From contig NC_092577.1 of NCBI RefSeq assembly GCF_037975245.1, positions 5,403,501 through 5,467,500 of the forward strand: a stretch of DNA of 64,000 nucleotides. The letters are read 5' to 3'. Below, piece after piece: positions 1 through 10,307 of the stretch. Every line of letters starts with the position of its first letter. Position 1 is the first letter of the stretch. The notes beneath the pieces are model-generated. The model searched no databases and had not been told where the DNA came from. It saw nothing but the letters and a program-made list of their open reading frames with translations. The DNA is from Apostichopus japonicus (Eukaryota; Echinodermata; Holothuroidea; Aspidochirotida; Stichopodidae). Both the position numbers and the translations under genes were made by a program.

Positions 1-976
1 CATATAACTAGATCATCATCGTCATCGTCATCGTCGTCGTCGTCGTCGTCGCCTTCGCCGTCGTCGTCGTGATCGATTTTAACTATGACATCTTTTACTT
101 AAGTCTTCCTTTTGATTTCCGTGTGTCCCACTCTATCCCTCGGTGCTAACATGTAGCATTTTTCTTTGCATTGTTATTTGTGTTGTTATTAGCTTTTTCC
201 CTGGTCGCAGTCCAAGTTTTCGCTCCATATGTCATCGTGGTTAGAACTCACTGATCTCACTGTTTAAGTTATTGTAAAATATTTACATTCAAGCGGCATG
301 CAGGTGGAACTGTTCAAAATTTCTTTGAATTTGGACGAACATTGGGCAATGCGTTCTTCTAAGTTTTTGCTCAGAAAGAGTCGAACATAGCACTTTCACC
401 TTGTAACGCAGTTGCCTTTGTGACGTCATGGACTGAACAAGTTTGAACCAAAGTTCATAAATTTGAGGATGTGTCTGGTTCGCATAACGACAAAGAAGAA
501 AGCCTAGTTATCATATAAAGTGAGTGAAGAAAAACAAATTTAAGTAATGCTAGGACTCATTACCAGTCGGAATTTGAGAAGGATCGTCGTCGCTAGTATT
601 TTGCATGCAAAGCTACAACAGCGCTGACCAAACTGCTTTTCACGAACATCTTCGTAGCAGATGGCACTTGTTTACAACATTTTTGTCAGGATAGAGTGCA
701 CCTTAGACGTTAGGACCCGAAAGCAGATCATAAATACCTGCATAAAAATATATATATGCAAACCTTAGTTCTCATATTTGGCATGTTAGTTTGTGGCATA
801 GATAGGAATGTAGACTTTGCTGACCTTTAACCTTCAATGACTATTGTAAACACTTTACTGTGTAACCGATGTAATAATAAGACGCATTTGCGCAGTTAGC
901 CGTCAACCTGACAGCAGAATTACGCTGGGAAGCATTGTAAGTTGGTAGCTTAAATACGGCTACTTATAGTGCTCCC
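1..976. repeat. Duplicated non-coding segment, copy A, left part
   Basis: This stretch aligns with 26,980-27,975 over most of its length, with small indels and substitutions. It opens with a TCG/TCA-rich microsatellite (about 15-70), which copy B also has in diverged form. No convincing reading frame is shared by the two copies, so I treat it as non-coding. Copy A starts at or before the window edge, so its true left end is unknown. It stops exactly where a Gypsy LTR begins at 977 and resumes at 10,574. Confidence 0.85.
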
Positions 977-1242
977 TGTAAACTTGTTAGAATGAATAAA
1001 TAACTATAATGCAATAATTACACAAGACAGGCTATTCCAGTTGTTGAGGCTCTGTATTCAATAGTAAATATGTGTATATAGTACTATAGTAGAACAATCT
1101 GTTATATAAGCTCATTTACTCTTAAATCCATATATGGGCATAGATAGGCTAGGATGGTGGCTGGGTCAGGGTAGGTATGTAACCTCCAGGTAGGACTGGC
1201 AGTGGTTGGTCTAAACTGCAGGTTGCAGTACAATATGTTACA
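977..1242 (-). repeat. 3' LTR of the Gypsy element
   Basis: This is a 266-bp direct copy of 10,308-10,573. On the minus strand it starts TGTAACATATTG and ends AAGTTTACA. The 10-base purine run just inside it (minus strand of 1,243-1,252) fits a polypurine tract and identifies this end as the 3' LTR. Confidence 0.93.
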
Positions 1243-1252
1243 TCTCCCTTTT
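1243..1252 (-). other. Polypurine tract
   Basis: On the minus strand the ten bases next to the 3' LTR read AAAAGGGAGA. An all-purine run at this position is the usual plus-strand primer of LTR retrotransposons. Confidence 0.75.
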
Positions 1253-1374
1253 GTTGTAAGTTAGATAATGTCACAACAACTAGAGTATAAAATACAATGA
1301 CTACATGAAATTTTAACATAGTGGTTAAATACAAACATTATAGTGGTTAAATACAAAGATTAAGAATATCTTAT

Positions 1375-1693
1375 TTACATGACGTAGTCCTTGGCCCAGA
1401 CCGGTGTTGTTTTTAGTCTAGAGCTTCTACGTATCTCTTCATTAGTCTCAGTATTCTCTCGCATGTCTCTCTCCTCACTTTTTGGGTCAACAAGCTGCAT
1501 GTCTAGCTCTTTTAATGGGTCATAGTTTTCCTTAGTTTTACGAAGGTGTTTACGGTTTCGACGATAATTTGTACCATCAAGTGTTTCGACAATGTATGAG
1601 CGGGGTTGACCAGTTCGAGAAGTCACTGTTGCTGGGACCCACTTCTTTTCTGTTTGCATTCTTATGTTTTCACCGGGATATAGTTGGGCTAGG
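1375..1693 (-). pseudogene. Gypsy integrase, C-terminal part (separated by an insertion)
   Basis: The frame continues the integrase of 5,090-5,930 after the foldback-like element at 1,703-5,080 is left out. It carries the typical tail of metazoan Gypsy integrases: a Pro-Gly turn, a Trp followed by a short beta segment, PRSYIVET, and the basic YRRNRKHLRK motif. An acidic and then basic tail follows. The frame ends at 1,375 and the 3' LTR lies about 130 bp further on. No stop lies inside this portion; it is a pseudogene because the gene is split and frameshifted upstream. Confidence 0.85.
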
Positions 1694-1702
1694 GGTCTTG
1701 CT

Positions 1703-2046
1703 TATGGAACGCCAAAAGAACCACAGGTGGCGCTACTACTCTAAACAGGAGGTGCTACTACCCTAAACAGGAGGTGCTACTACCCTAAACAGGGGGTGCT
1801 ACTACTCTTATTAGGAGGTGCTACTACTCTAAACAGGAGGTGCTACTACTCCTAAGTGACGATGCTACTGTAAAAAGGAGGCGCTACTACTCTAAATAGG
1901 CGATGCTGCCACTACTACAGGCGGCGATGCTACTGTAACTTAGTGGCGCTACTACCCTAAACGGAAGGTGCTACTACCCTGTAACCAAGGTGTGTTTCCA
2001 AGGCGTGTTTCCAAAACAATATGCACACGGGGTCAACGAAGGTCAC
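1703..2046 (+). repeat. Left inverted terminus with about 21-bp tandem units
   Basis: It matches the reverse complement of 4,655-5,080. Units of the type GGTGCTACTAC-YCTAAACAGGA repeat several times, followed by variant units. The match fades after a shared AACAATATGCACA stretch near 2,030. The right terminus is longer by a few repeat units. Confidence 0.9.
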
Positions 2047-2195
2047 TCTTCGGTTTTCCTACATATACATATTCATGTCTGTACAGATTGAGAGTATCAA
2101 CGGTTACTACCATATGAAACGTTAGTTTCGATATTAACTTGTGGGAAAATTCAAACAGTTTACGCGAAAAATAATCTATATTATAATTACAAAGA

Positions 2196-2360
2196 ATGTC
2201 GTTCAACGTGGACGAGATGATACGCGAATACGTTAGGATGGTTTTTATGAACCAACAAATGACTGAAATGTTGGACGTAATTGTAACAACAACTGAGGGG
2301 AGACGTCGCGATTTGCACCTACGAAAAAAAAATTGGAATGCCGAACTTAGTCGTCAGTGA
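2196..2360 (+). CDS. 54-codon frame inside the foldback-like element, unrecognised
   Basis: An ATG at 2,196 opens a short frame ending in TGA at 2,358-2,360. The product starts MSFNVDEMIREYVRM and ends in a basic RRRDLHLRKK-type stretch. Its base composition is less AT-rich than its surroundings. It might be a remnant of a transposase N-terminus, since some Harbinger-type transposases begin with a similar arginine-rich segment. That comparison is weak and I assign no function. Confidence 0.25.
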   Translation: MSFNVDEMIREYVRMVFMNQQMTEMLDVIVTTTEGRRRDLHLRKKNWNAELSRQ

Positions 2361-2639
2361 TGTTTTATTTCCTTAAATGTAACTCAAACAGACTCAGGAC
2401 AGCCAATTCTAGATAGTATATGCTAAATAACCGTGTAGTAACAATCAACCAATTGTACAATCACATCTAGTAATATATTAATCGTACATCTTATAGTTCA
2501 ACTGTCAGAGTTGTGTAAAAATACATCGTTTTCAATCCAAAGAGGCAAAGGTTTCCCGATTGATCGAACGAAATATGTTCTACATGTATCTTAATGATAA
2601 TGGTAGTATATAATAGTAACCAATGCGTCAAAGTAAATG

Positions 2640-2690
2640 GGGCTGACGTTTCGATCCTAGCAAGATCTTTTCAGAGGCTGGATGACAAGT
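2640..2690 (-). repeat. Penelope-tail-like fragment inside the foldback-like element
   Basis: The segment contains CTGACGTTTCGATCCTAGCA followed by AGATCTTTTCAGAGG. This is a slightly diverged reverse complement of the tail motif seen after the Penelope-like coding ends near 36,300, 50,360 and 61,930. It is only about 50 bp long, with no coding part beside it. Confidence 0.6.
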
Positions 2691-3939
2691 GCATTATGTA
2701 TTTATATTAGTTTTACAATAGTAACTAAGTATTATTTTTAACGTTGTAATAAGAAGGTATGTTCTCTCCTTGGTTCTCCTTCTTCAAAGTATTATCAGAA
2801 AGTGATTAATGACTATTTCGGCGTAGAATACCATTTAAGGGCTGATCAATGGCGTATGAAAGGAGAGGAGCAGGGGACCATACCTCCATGGTCTGTCCGA
2901 AGGGTAACGTTTTAGTCGGGGTGGGGGGGGGTGGGGATGGTCTTTCGGGGAAAGTTTCTGTGAAAACAAACAACAACTTTTGAATTTTATATCTTCAAAA
3001 TTTAAAGTTTTAACATACACAACCGTGTATATATATAATCCTAATTATTTACCTAATTTGATTTAGGCTAAACATACATTTGAGGCCTGAATTGTGTAAC
3101 TTTCTTCCAAGAGCACTCCGCAGAAAAATATACATTCATGAAACCCATAGTCACAGCCCGTTTTTAAGGTCTATGCCTCAACATATAATTCGGGAAACGG
3201 TTGGAATTTAGTCCCCACCTTTGGAATTATGTGTCCGTGACTGGGGCGCGGGTAGGCTATAACGTTTCTAGAAGTTCTATGCCAGATTTACCATGATTAC
3301 AATTTACCTAACCCATACAATCTTGTAGGGTAGATTGTGTTTGAGGAACGTAATAAGCTTGGCGTGGTGAAACCAAGGAGCTGTTACTTGGAGAGCTCCC
3401 TGCCAGGATGACAGTATATAGATACACTAAGTGACACAATACAACACTTTTAAGTATGACAGTCTTTCATATACTTATTTTAGTAACATAGTTAATGGCT
3501 CATGCATATATTTAAACCTGTAACAAGAGTCACAGAGTAAAGGACCCCCTAGCCGCCCCCCCCCCCAACACAAAATAAATCATACTAATGTTTACATGGT
3601 GATACACATTTTCCTTACGGAAGGGTTTGCAACCGCGCCACAATGAGTAACAATAATGGGTTGATAGAAAAACGTTATTTTAACCAAGGAATTGATACGT
3701 AACTCATTGGTTCTACCATGGAAGTCTGATCAATACTTCGGTTCAACCGATGACAGGTTTCTTTGAATAATAATAATAACTGCATCGAGGTCACTATGGC
3801 GCGAGAAAGCGGAATATATTACGTACAAATATATATATATATATATGATGTACTTGCGAAATACATCATGGTTAACTTCAAAAATAAATGTTAGACATAT
3901 TTATATATATGTTTACACATATATACTACCTGAAAATTA

Positions 3940-4375
3940 TATTTATTCCTTAAAGTATATATTTATATATTCTCCAGGCGAACAGGAAGTATTTTCTTAA
4001 TATCAAATATGTATTCTGTGCAAAAATATTCTCTTACAGTAAATATTCTGTCAAAAATATGTATTCTCTAACACAAAAAATATTTTTTCTCTGCCAAGAA
4101 TATATTTATTCTCTAAGAGAAAAATATGTATTCTTTAAAGAAATATATATATAACCTTTTCAAAAAGTATTTCAATGCTGTGACCGAAAACTATTTTCTC
4201 TTACAAAATATATAAATTCTGTGACAGAAAATATATATATTCCATAGAAAAAAGTATTGTCTGTGCAAATTTTTATTCTTTGTAAGAAAAAAAAAAATAT
4301 TCTCTAACAACAAAGTTCTATTCTGTGCAAAAAATCTATTCTGTAAGATATATATATATATATATATATATATAT
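3940..4375. repeat. Degenerate AT-rich minisatellite and (AT)n run
   Basis: Loose repeats of roughly 30-40 bp built on the words TATTCTCT, TATTCTGTG and AAAAATAT run through this part of the foldback-like element. The stretch ends in an (AT)n tract at about 4,350-4,374. Another short (AT)n run lies at 3,828-3,847. No coding frame is present. Confidence 0.7.
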
Positions 4376-4654
4376 GCTAAACAAAGTATGTGCTCTGTAA
4401 GTGCCATCTGAGATGTTTTGTTGTTCAGTAACTTCAGTGACCAGCTTATACAGTCTAACGTTAACATCACTACCAACTATCCTACTTACGCGCTATATCT
4501 GGACGCCATGATTGCAGTACTGCTGCTATACGTATGTTATACGATATGTTAATGGACTGCGGCTAGATACAGTACAGCTTTGCTGTTGATCGTATCGTCG
4601 TACTATCATGTGCAATGTGATTACGCAATAACCACACGCGGCGTGGAGATTGAC

Positions 4655-5080
4655 CTTCACGATTACCCCTCTGTGCATATTGTTTTGGAAACACGCCTTG
4701 GAAACACGCCTTGGATACAGGGTAGTAGCGTCTCCAATTTGGAGTAGTAGCACCTTCCGTTTAGGGTAGTAGCGCCACTAATTTACAGAAGCATCGCCGC
4801 CTGTAGTAGTAGTGGCATAGCCTATTTAGAGTAGCGCCTCCTTTTACAGTAGCATCGTCACTTAGGAGTAGTAGCACCTCCTGTTTAGAGTAGTAGCACC
4901 TCCTGTTTAGAGTAGTAGCACCTCCTAATAGGAGTAGTAGCACCCCCTGTTTAGAGTAGTAGCACCTCCTAATAAGAGTAGTAGCACCCCCTGTTTAGGG
5001 TAGTAGCACCTCCTGTTTAGGGTAGTAGCACCTCCTGTTTAGAGAAGTAGCGCCACCTGTAGTCCTTTTGGCGTTCCATA
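4655..5080 (-). repeat. Right inverted terminus with about 21-bp tandem units
   Basis: This is the reverse-complement partner of 1,703-2,046, with extra copies of the CTACTAC-containing unit. The outermost bases mirror the left end almost perfectly, with differences near AAAAGAACCA versus AAAAGGACTA. Confidence 0.9.
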
Positions 5081-5089
5081 CTTGCTTGC

Positions 5090-5930
5090 CTGTCAAAGAA
5101 GGTTTTCTGTGTTTGTCGTTTTTCAGCAAGTCGTTTGGTTTACAGTGTCCAGTTTCAATATACGGGGATGCAGGAGCCGTTCACTATTGGGTAGTCTTGT
5201 TTTAGTTCTGTGTCGAAATAGTCGTTGGGCGGGTGACCCGAGGATGTCATCTCTGGGGGTATTGCGATACTCAAGCAATGCTAAATATGGGTCTTCACCA
5301 TCCTCCTTTGTCTTTGTAAGCAAAGCCTTTGCTATCTGCACATCCTTTTCGGCCATACCATTCGACTGAGGGTGGTACGGACTAGAGGTTGTATGGTGAA
5401 ATTGAAACAAATGTGAAAATTCAGAAAAACAATTACTGCTAAATTGTGGCCCGTTGTCACTTACAAGTGTGTCTGGTATCCCATGTCGTGCAAATTGAGA
5501 CTTCAAATTTGTTATTACAGTTTCGCTTTTCGTGTTTGGGAGATTCGCCATTTCAAAATATCCCGAATAGTAATCAATCAAAATTAAATAATCTTTACCA
5601 TTCCATTCAAACAAATCTGCACCAATTTTTTTGCCCATGGCCTTGTTGGAACATCATGCGGCGTCAGGGGTTCTTTGGTGTTTTGATTTCTGTATTTGTT
5701 ACAAATCTCACATTTAGATATAACATCTTCAATCTCAGCATTCATCTGAGGCCAGAATAGAACATCCCTGGCCCTTTGTTTGCATTTTTCAATGAGAAAA
5801 TGAGCGCTATGAATTTGCGCCAGGATGTCACGCCTCATTTTAAGTGGAAAGATAACTTTATCACCCCTGAATAGTATCTCGTCATTGACAGTAATTTCAT
5901 GCTTGTAGCTCCAATAAGGCCTTGCGCAGA
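5090..5930 (-). pseudogene. Gypsy integrase, zinc-binding and catalytic core
   Basis: On the minus strand the pre-integrase segment (ARPYWSYKHE, near 5,915) leads into a zinc-binding region with two His and a CEIC pair. The catalytic core follows: an Asp in GADLFE, an Asp in VSDNGPQFSS and a Glu in GMAEKD. The spacing between the last two is 35 residues, so the DD35E triad looks intact. Breaks are a frameshift in a run of A's at about 5,630 (just before GADLFE) and another near 5,130, after which the foldback-like element interrupts the gene. The rest of the protein lies at 1,375-1,693. Confidence 0.88.
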
Positions 5931-6160
5931 CTGAAAGTTCTGACCGTGTCTCAGGCCAACCCTCTCAGATAGAGTTTGCAAACTAATGTCCTCTACTGTG
6001 AGTTGTCTTAGTTTAATAACTTATCATTGACATAGGAAGCATCTGAATCTGAGCTATTTCAAATGCTTTCTCCCCTAGACTATAGAGAGCTGAACTTTCC
6101 AGTTTTTGTCTGTTTTCGAGCCTTTCGCCTTTTCCACTTTTGTCATACCGATAAAAAATT

Positions 6161-6999
6161 CTATTCACTGTCAGTGTCCGATCCAGTCGCTTGGTTTATC
6201 ACTCGAATGTCTTTTTGACTTTGAGATCTCTGCTTCTTGCTGTTGCTTTGCGTGTACACCAATTTTTGATTGTTTCGGCATACCACGGCAAAGTGATTTA
6301 GTTTTCCACACGAGTTGCATTTGGCACCTATCGCGGGACAGTCATGTTCCCTATCCCAAGATCGGCCACATTTGTAACAGTTTCTATTACCACTACTGGT
6401 TTGCGATTTTTGTGACTTTCCTCGTGTGTTAGAGTTATACGATCTTACCTGGTGTATTGGTAAGTTTGTCTCCCCTGCCGATGATTTCATTTGCGCCAAA
6501 GTCGCTTCACTGGCGCGGCAAATGTCGATCGCTTTGCCAAGTGTTAAAGACTCCTCCCTAAGAAGACGTCTGCGTACTTGGTCATCGTGTATGCCGCAAA
6601 CAATTCGATCGCGAATCAAACCGTCAGTGAGTTCCCCGAATTCGCATCCTTTAGATTTGTTTTTCAAATCCGTAACGTATTGGTCGATGGGCTCACTCGA
6701 CTTTTGGTTGCGAGTAATAAAATTATGACGCTCCCAGGTAATGTTTTTTCTTGGCTAACAAAATGCCTCAAACTGATCCATAACTTTATTAAGTTTCCAG
6801 CAATCTCCTTCCTCCTCCCATTTGAAGGAGTTATAGATTTCTACAGCATCCTCCCCAGCAATGTGAAGTAGTGCTGAAGTTTTTACTTTATCTGTTTTAG
6901 CGCTTAGTCCACTAGCTTCCAGATATAGGAGCAACATCTGTCTCCATTTTCTCCAGTTCTCAGCCAGATTTCCTTGCAGACTTAATGAACTTGGCTGCT
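6161..6999 (-). pseudogene. Gypsy gag polyprotein remnant with zinc knuckles
   Basis: The frame begins with a capsid-like segment (GNLAENWRKW, near 6,965) typical of Gypsy gag. One TAG stop interrupts it at about 6,757. It continues through a nucleocapsid part with two Cys/His boxes: CYKCGRSW...EHDC with an unusually placed His, and CNSCGKLNHFAVVC with the classical C-X2-C-X4-H-X4-C spacing. The frame ends at 6,161 after an acidic tail. The original initiation codon is not here: the TTAA element at 7,004-10,257 splits off the first few codons, and an in-frame ATG sits beyond the insertion at 10,268-10,270. The ATG that appears to open the frame at 7,010-7,012 belongs to the inserted element's terminal repeat. 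Confidence 0.87.
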
Positions 7000-7003
7000 T
7001 TAA

Positions 7004-7022
7004 AGTGGCCATGACACGAAAA
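7004..7022 (+). repeat. Left terminal inverted repeat of the TTAA element
   Basis: AGTGGCCATGACACGAAAA directly follows TTAA at 7,000-7,003 and matches the reverse complement of 10,239-10,257 at 18 of 19 positions. Confidence 0.85.
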
Positions 7023-7346
7023 TTTCAAAGTCCTATATTTTTGGGATCCATCAAAGAATGTTCTCTAGAACATGTATCAACCAATCTGCCAGTTTAAAAC
7101 TTGATTTTTCAAGTCGAAAATTGAGAATGAATTTACCCTCTTCGGCGTTTGAAACTTTGTTTACTCGAAAACTTTCCGATTCGCATGACGTCATGTGACC
7201 TCATGTTATGAACACGATTGTTGTCGCTGTTTACGATCCTCCGAACATAACATTCACGTACACATTAGACAAGTACACATACCACTAGTAGTTACTAAAC
7301 AAAACACCGATCACAAGTGCGATATCAAATCAAAATATCCTGTGAA

Positions 7347-7621
7347 ATGGCGGATCCAGAAGCAATTGCGGCAACCGAAGTTCAAAGTGATAGTGGTTCT
7401 TCACCAGGCAGTGAAATTGGGCTATAATTAGGGTGCCCTTTCTCATATTCGAAGCAGAGAGTGAAGGCGATGATCATGCCAATATTGAACCGAACGTTGA
7501 GGGTGGACCTGAGATGTTAGAACCGTATCAGTTCGAGCCTGTTAAACGAGCCGAAATTAAAGCTCCACAAAATATCGAAGAAGAAACCCGTTCGAAACGA
7601 TTGCAAGGAACATACAACGTG
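7347..7621 (+). pseudogene. P2X7-tail-like protein, first exon (frameshifted)
   Basis: An ATG at 7,347 opens MADPEAIAATEVQSDSGSS and runs into a TAA after GSEIGL. A shifted frame resumes with an acidic stretch and the words EPYQFEPV, and ends at a GTAAG donor after 7,621. Ser/Asp/Glu-rich N-termini with a YQFEP motif are typical of the invertebrate genes annotated as P2X purinoceptor 7-like, which hold only the cytoplasmic zinc-binding tail and are often spread by transposons. The Cys-rich middle (the CxCxxC part) is absent between this exon and the next, so the gene appears internally deleted as well as frameshifted. Confidence 0.6.
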
Positions 7622-8091
7622 GTAAGAATTTATTAACGAAGCATTTAAAATCAAAATCCAGTCCATTTTGTGCATGTGTTGTTGGAATTCGCGGAACTCC
7701 CTAAACCGTATTGTGCGTGTTACGGTAACTTACAACCCATATGTACAGTGTGCTGGCTATATATGTATTCATGCATGTACATATATTTAATAGTAGTGTA
7801 GGGTTGGTTGCATACTGAAAGTTTGGCTCGGGGATGTGAGTTGCATTATGCAGCCATGCTTGATAGGCATATGTGTTATTTCATACTCATTATTACTAGG
7901 CTAGTACTTTGGCCTGGAGTTTTGCAAATCCATTTTCTGAAACAAAAGAATGTTTCATGATACATGGAAGGTGTAAATTCACACATTCACAATTTATGCA
8001 ACCATAACTGTACATTGTATGCCTGCTTGTTATTGTGGACATCATGGCCCAACATTAATACATTTTGAACTTTCATAAAAATTTTCCCCAG

Positions 8092-8353
8092 GCAGTACAG
8101 ATACATAGCCTACGGTCAACAGGTTCTATTGTACTGGGGGTTCCTAGCAAGACACGTCAGGGTTGTGCTACCATCATGTGCAGTCCAAAGGATCAGAAGT
8201 GAGTTTCCAGCCAATTGTCATTACACTGGATTCAAGTTGCCAGGAGAAAACTCATTTTATAGGAAGCCTTGGCTGAGAAATTCCTCCAGAAACACCTTTT
8301 CTATTCTACGATTGTGTTGGATTATCAATCCGTCAGGGTTCCCTCAGTGTTGA
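8092..8353 (+). pseudogene. P2X7-tail-like protein, C-terminal exon
   Basis: An AG acceptor with a short pyrimidine run ends at 8,091. The frame then reads YRYIAYGQQ, ARHVRVVLPSCAVQRIR and HYTGFKLP before losing similarity and stopping at 8,351-8,353. The R(Y/F)xAYRQ...GR..R..IPSCAV..IR..FP....YxGF pattern is the conserved C-terminal block of P2X7-tail-like proteins. The exon fits 7,347-7,621 on the same strand, but the zinc-binding core between them is missing. Confidence 0.7.
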
Positions 8354-10238
8354 TATATTGAAATTCAAGACTTTTAATTCAGGATGAAAAGTTATTTTCT
8401 AGACCCAACATCAACAATGAAAGAAAAGGCACGTTTTGAAGCATTTGGACACAAGTATTGGCGTGACCGTGATGTCATATAAGATGTGCATAAGGGAACG
8501 TGCATTGACCTTTTTAGGAGCATTTACCTCCCAGACGTTTGCTTCGTACCTTTAATCTGGAAGCCAAAATATCCATATCACCAATGATATTTGACAGAAA
8601 AGTCATAAAAAAGACTAATGGAAGCAGCAGAACTCTCGAATGTTTAGACTTTGTTTCTTCAGCAGCAGTTGGTTTATTTTACAATCTTTCTTCATAAACT
8701 CAGCAGTACACCCTGTTAATGGTCTTCGATTGTTTTAATGCATGTGATGCTGTGTTTCACGTTGCCCGTCAGTGTTGTACGTGTCGTCGTGCGTGGGTAA
8801 CATTTTTGCATGTGAGTTGCGTCGTGCAGTGTTTCTTGGTTTAAATTACCCTTTGTTGTATTTGCTTCTGGATTATTCTAATTAATTTGTCACAACAATG
8901 ATTGATAGCGATAGACATGCAACTGCTTTGTAGGCTTAAAGCAAAAAGATTCATGTAAGTTGTTTTCTTTAAACCTCCTTTGATGTCACAAATTACATTA
9001 GTGTAATTTAAGAATGATAATGTTTATGGAAAGTACAGTTTTACTTTTATGTTATATAAGACAATGATTGTTGTTAATGTTAGTTTAGTCACAGGCTCGT
9101 TCAGATTGTCCAGAATGACTGTCTAGAACTGATATTGAATAAACTTTGTTCAATGATTTAAGACTTGAACTAGGTTGTGTGAATTTTTGGCTCTGTGTCT
9201 AAAATAAATCGCTTTGAGATTTAAGCACCCCTTTGTAATAAAATCTTTTTACCTACCTATTTTGACCCATCCCCATTACCCCCACTCCCTCCCCAACATA
9301 AAAAATGGTTTTACTGGAATAGAAATAAGAAATTATTGCTATAACTAACTGACCCAGCATATTCCAGACATAAATTGGGGCACTGAGATTTTTTCACAAG
9401 AAGATGTAACCCATCACTTCTGAAGCTAACCTCATAGCTTATTAGTATACAATAGAGCAATGAAGGGGGTGTTAATTTAGATGATACAGCAAAATCTCTT
9501 CGTCTATTGCGACTTCAGTGTAGTAACGCTAATACTAGTACTACTAGTGCTCGGCGCGGTACCACCAAAGGATCGCCACTTGCCCCATTGGAGGTTTCGT
9601 GTTCCCCGATCTGGTCTTCAGAGTATTTTTTTTGTGGATTACTTGACAGAAGAATGACTCTTTTATGTCGAACCGTTAAAGTCCATTTTTTTTTATCTAT
9701 TTCATAAAAGAGGAGGGATCGTAGTATGCTTCCGTGAAGTGTTCGCTTCATATACGGAGCTGCATACTGGCTAGGCCCAGTGACATCGGCGCTGGTGTTG
9801 TGCACTAACTTGGTCATAATCGCCGTGTTTTTTTTTCGTCCTTCTGCCATGGATGAACTTAATTGCATGGGTTATGATATTTATGCAGCCCCCAACAACA
9901 CAACGGACCGGCATTTCTCTCGGATAGTTTACAACAGTTGTAAAACAATCTTAACGATGTAGCGTAATACAGTGGTTGTTCTCTCAGTGTTAATGTGCGT
10001 GTATATGGAACGGTATGATCGTCGCGCATCCGGTACATGCATGGGCTTGGCACTTGTGTTCCTAACATGACGTCATCATTGTCTTGTTGTGAAATCGCAT
10101 TCTCAGATATCTATTTTCGGATGCGAATATTAAAACGTTAATTAATTATTAGTCCTTGAGGTTTTCAAGGTGATGAGGATAGTTTTGAACATAGATTTTC
10201 TCATAGATTCAGAGGAAGTTACTCTCGATTAGTTGGAT

Positions 10239-10257
10239 TTTTCGTGTCATGGCCTCT
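10239..10257 (-). repeat. Right terminal inverted repeat of the TTAA element
   Basis: The minus strand reads AGAGGCCATGACACGAAAA, ending against TTAA at 10,258-10,261. Confidence 0.85.
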
Positions 10258-10294
10258 TTAACTGATCCATTTTGAAATGTCCACAATGGTGTTT

Positions 10295-10307
10295 ACTTCT
10301 GACAACA
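10295..10307 (-). other. Primer-binding-site-like sequence
   Basis: Directly inside the 5' LTR the minus strand reads TGTTGTCAGAAGT. It resembles the complement of a tRNA-Leu 3' end, which in other elements begins TGGTGTCAG. One base departs from the expected TGG start, either by mutation or because another tRNA is used. Confidence 0.5.

Larger units (their letters stand above)
1703..5080. mobile_element. Foldback-like DNA element with long tandem-repeat inverted termini
   Basis: The ends are inverted copies starting TATGGAACGCC. They sit between direct copies of CTTGCT (1,697-1,702 and 5,081-5,086), a 6-bp target duplication that could also be read as 7 bp. The element lies inside the Gypsy integrase gene and cuts a reading frame that resumes on the other side. 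Each terminus is built from about 21-bp units (GGTGCTACTAC plus a short spacer). The roughly 2.6-kb interior is AT-rich and has no full transposase; it holds only a 54-codon frame and a degenerate minisatellite. The architecture resembles foldback or sea-urchin TU-type elements; the superfamily is not assigned. Confidence 0.85.
7004..10257 (+). mobile_element. TTAA-flanked DNA element carrying P2X7-tail-like exons
   Basis: TTAA occurs on both sides (7,000-7,003 and 10,258-10,261) of inverted termini that read AG[T/A]GGCCATGACACGAAAA, with one mismatch in about 19 bases. TTAA target duplication is the hallmark of piggyBac-type elements, so that class is my inference; no transposase frame was found. 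The insert cleanly separates the first codons of the Gypsy gag from the rest. Inside are two exon-like pieces of a P2X7-tail-like gene (7,347-7,621 and 8,092-8,353). The region 8,360-10,230 holds no recognisable coding sequence; it has a polyadenylation-like AATAAA near 9,140 and poorly matched inverted promoter-like segments containing TGACGTCA-type words near both ends (7,185 and 10,070). Confidence 0.82.

Noticed and set aside
7010-7012. ATG that seems to open the Gypsy gag frame
   Set aside because: It lies in the terminal repeat of the inserted TTAA element; the gag start is on the other side of the insertion at 10,268-10,270.
9507-9962. Frames of 60-117 codons on both strands inside the TTAA element
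   Set aside because: Overlapping frames on opposite strands with no motif; no transposase signature could be found in either.
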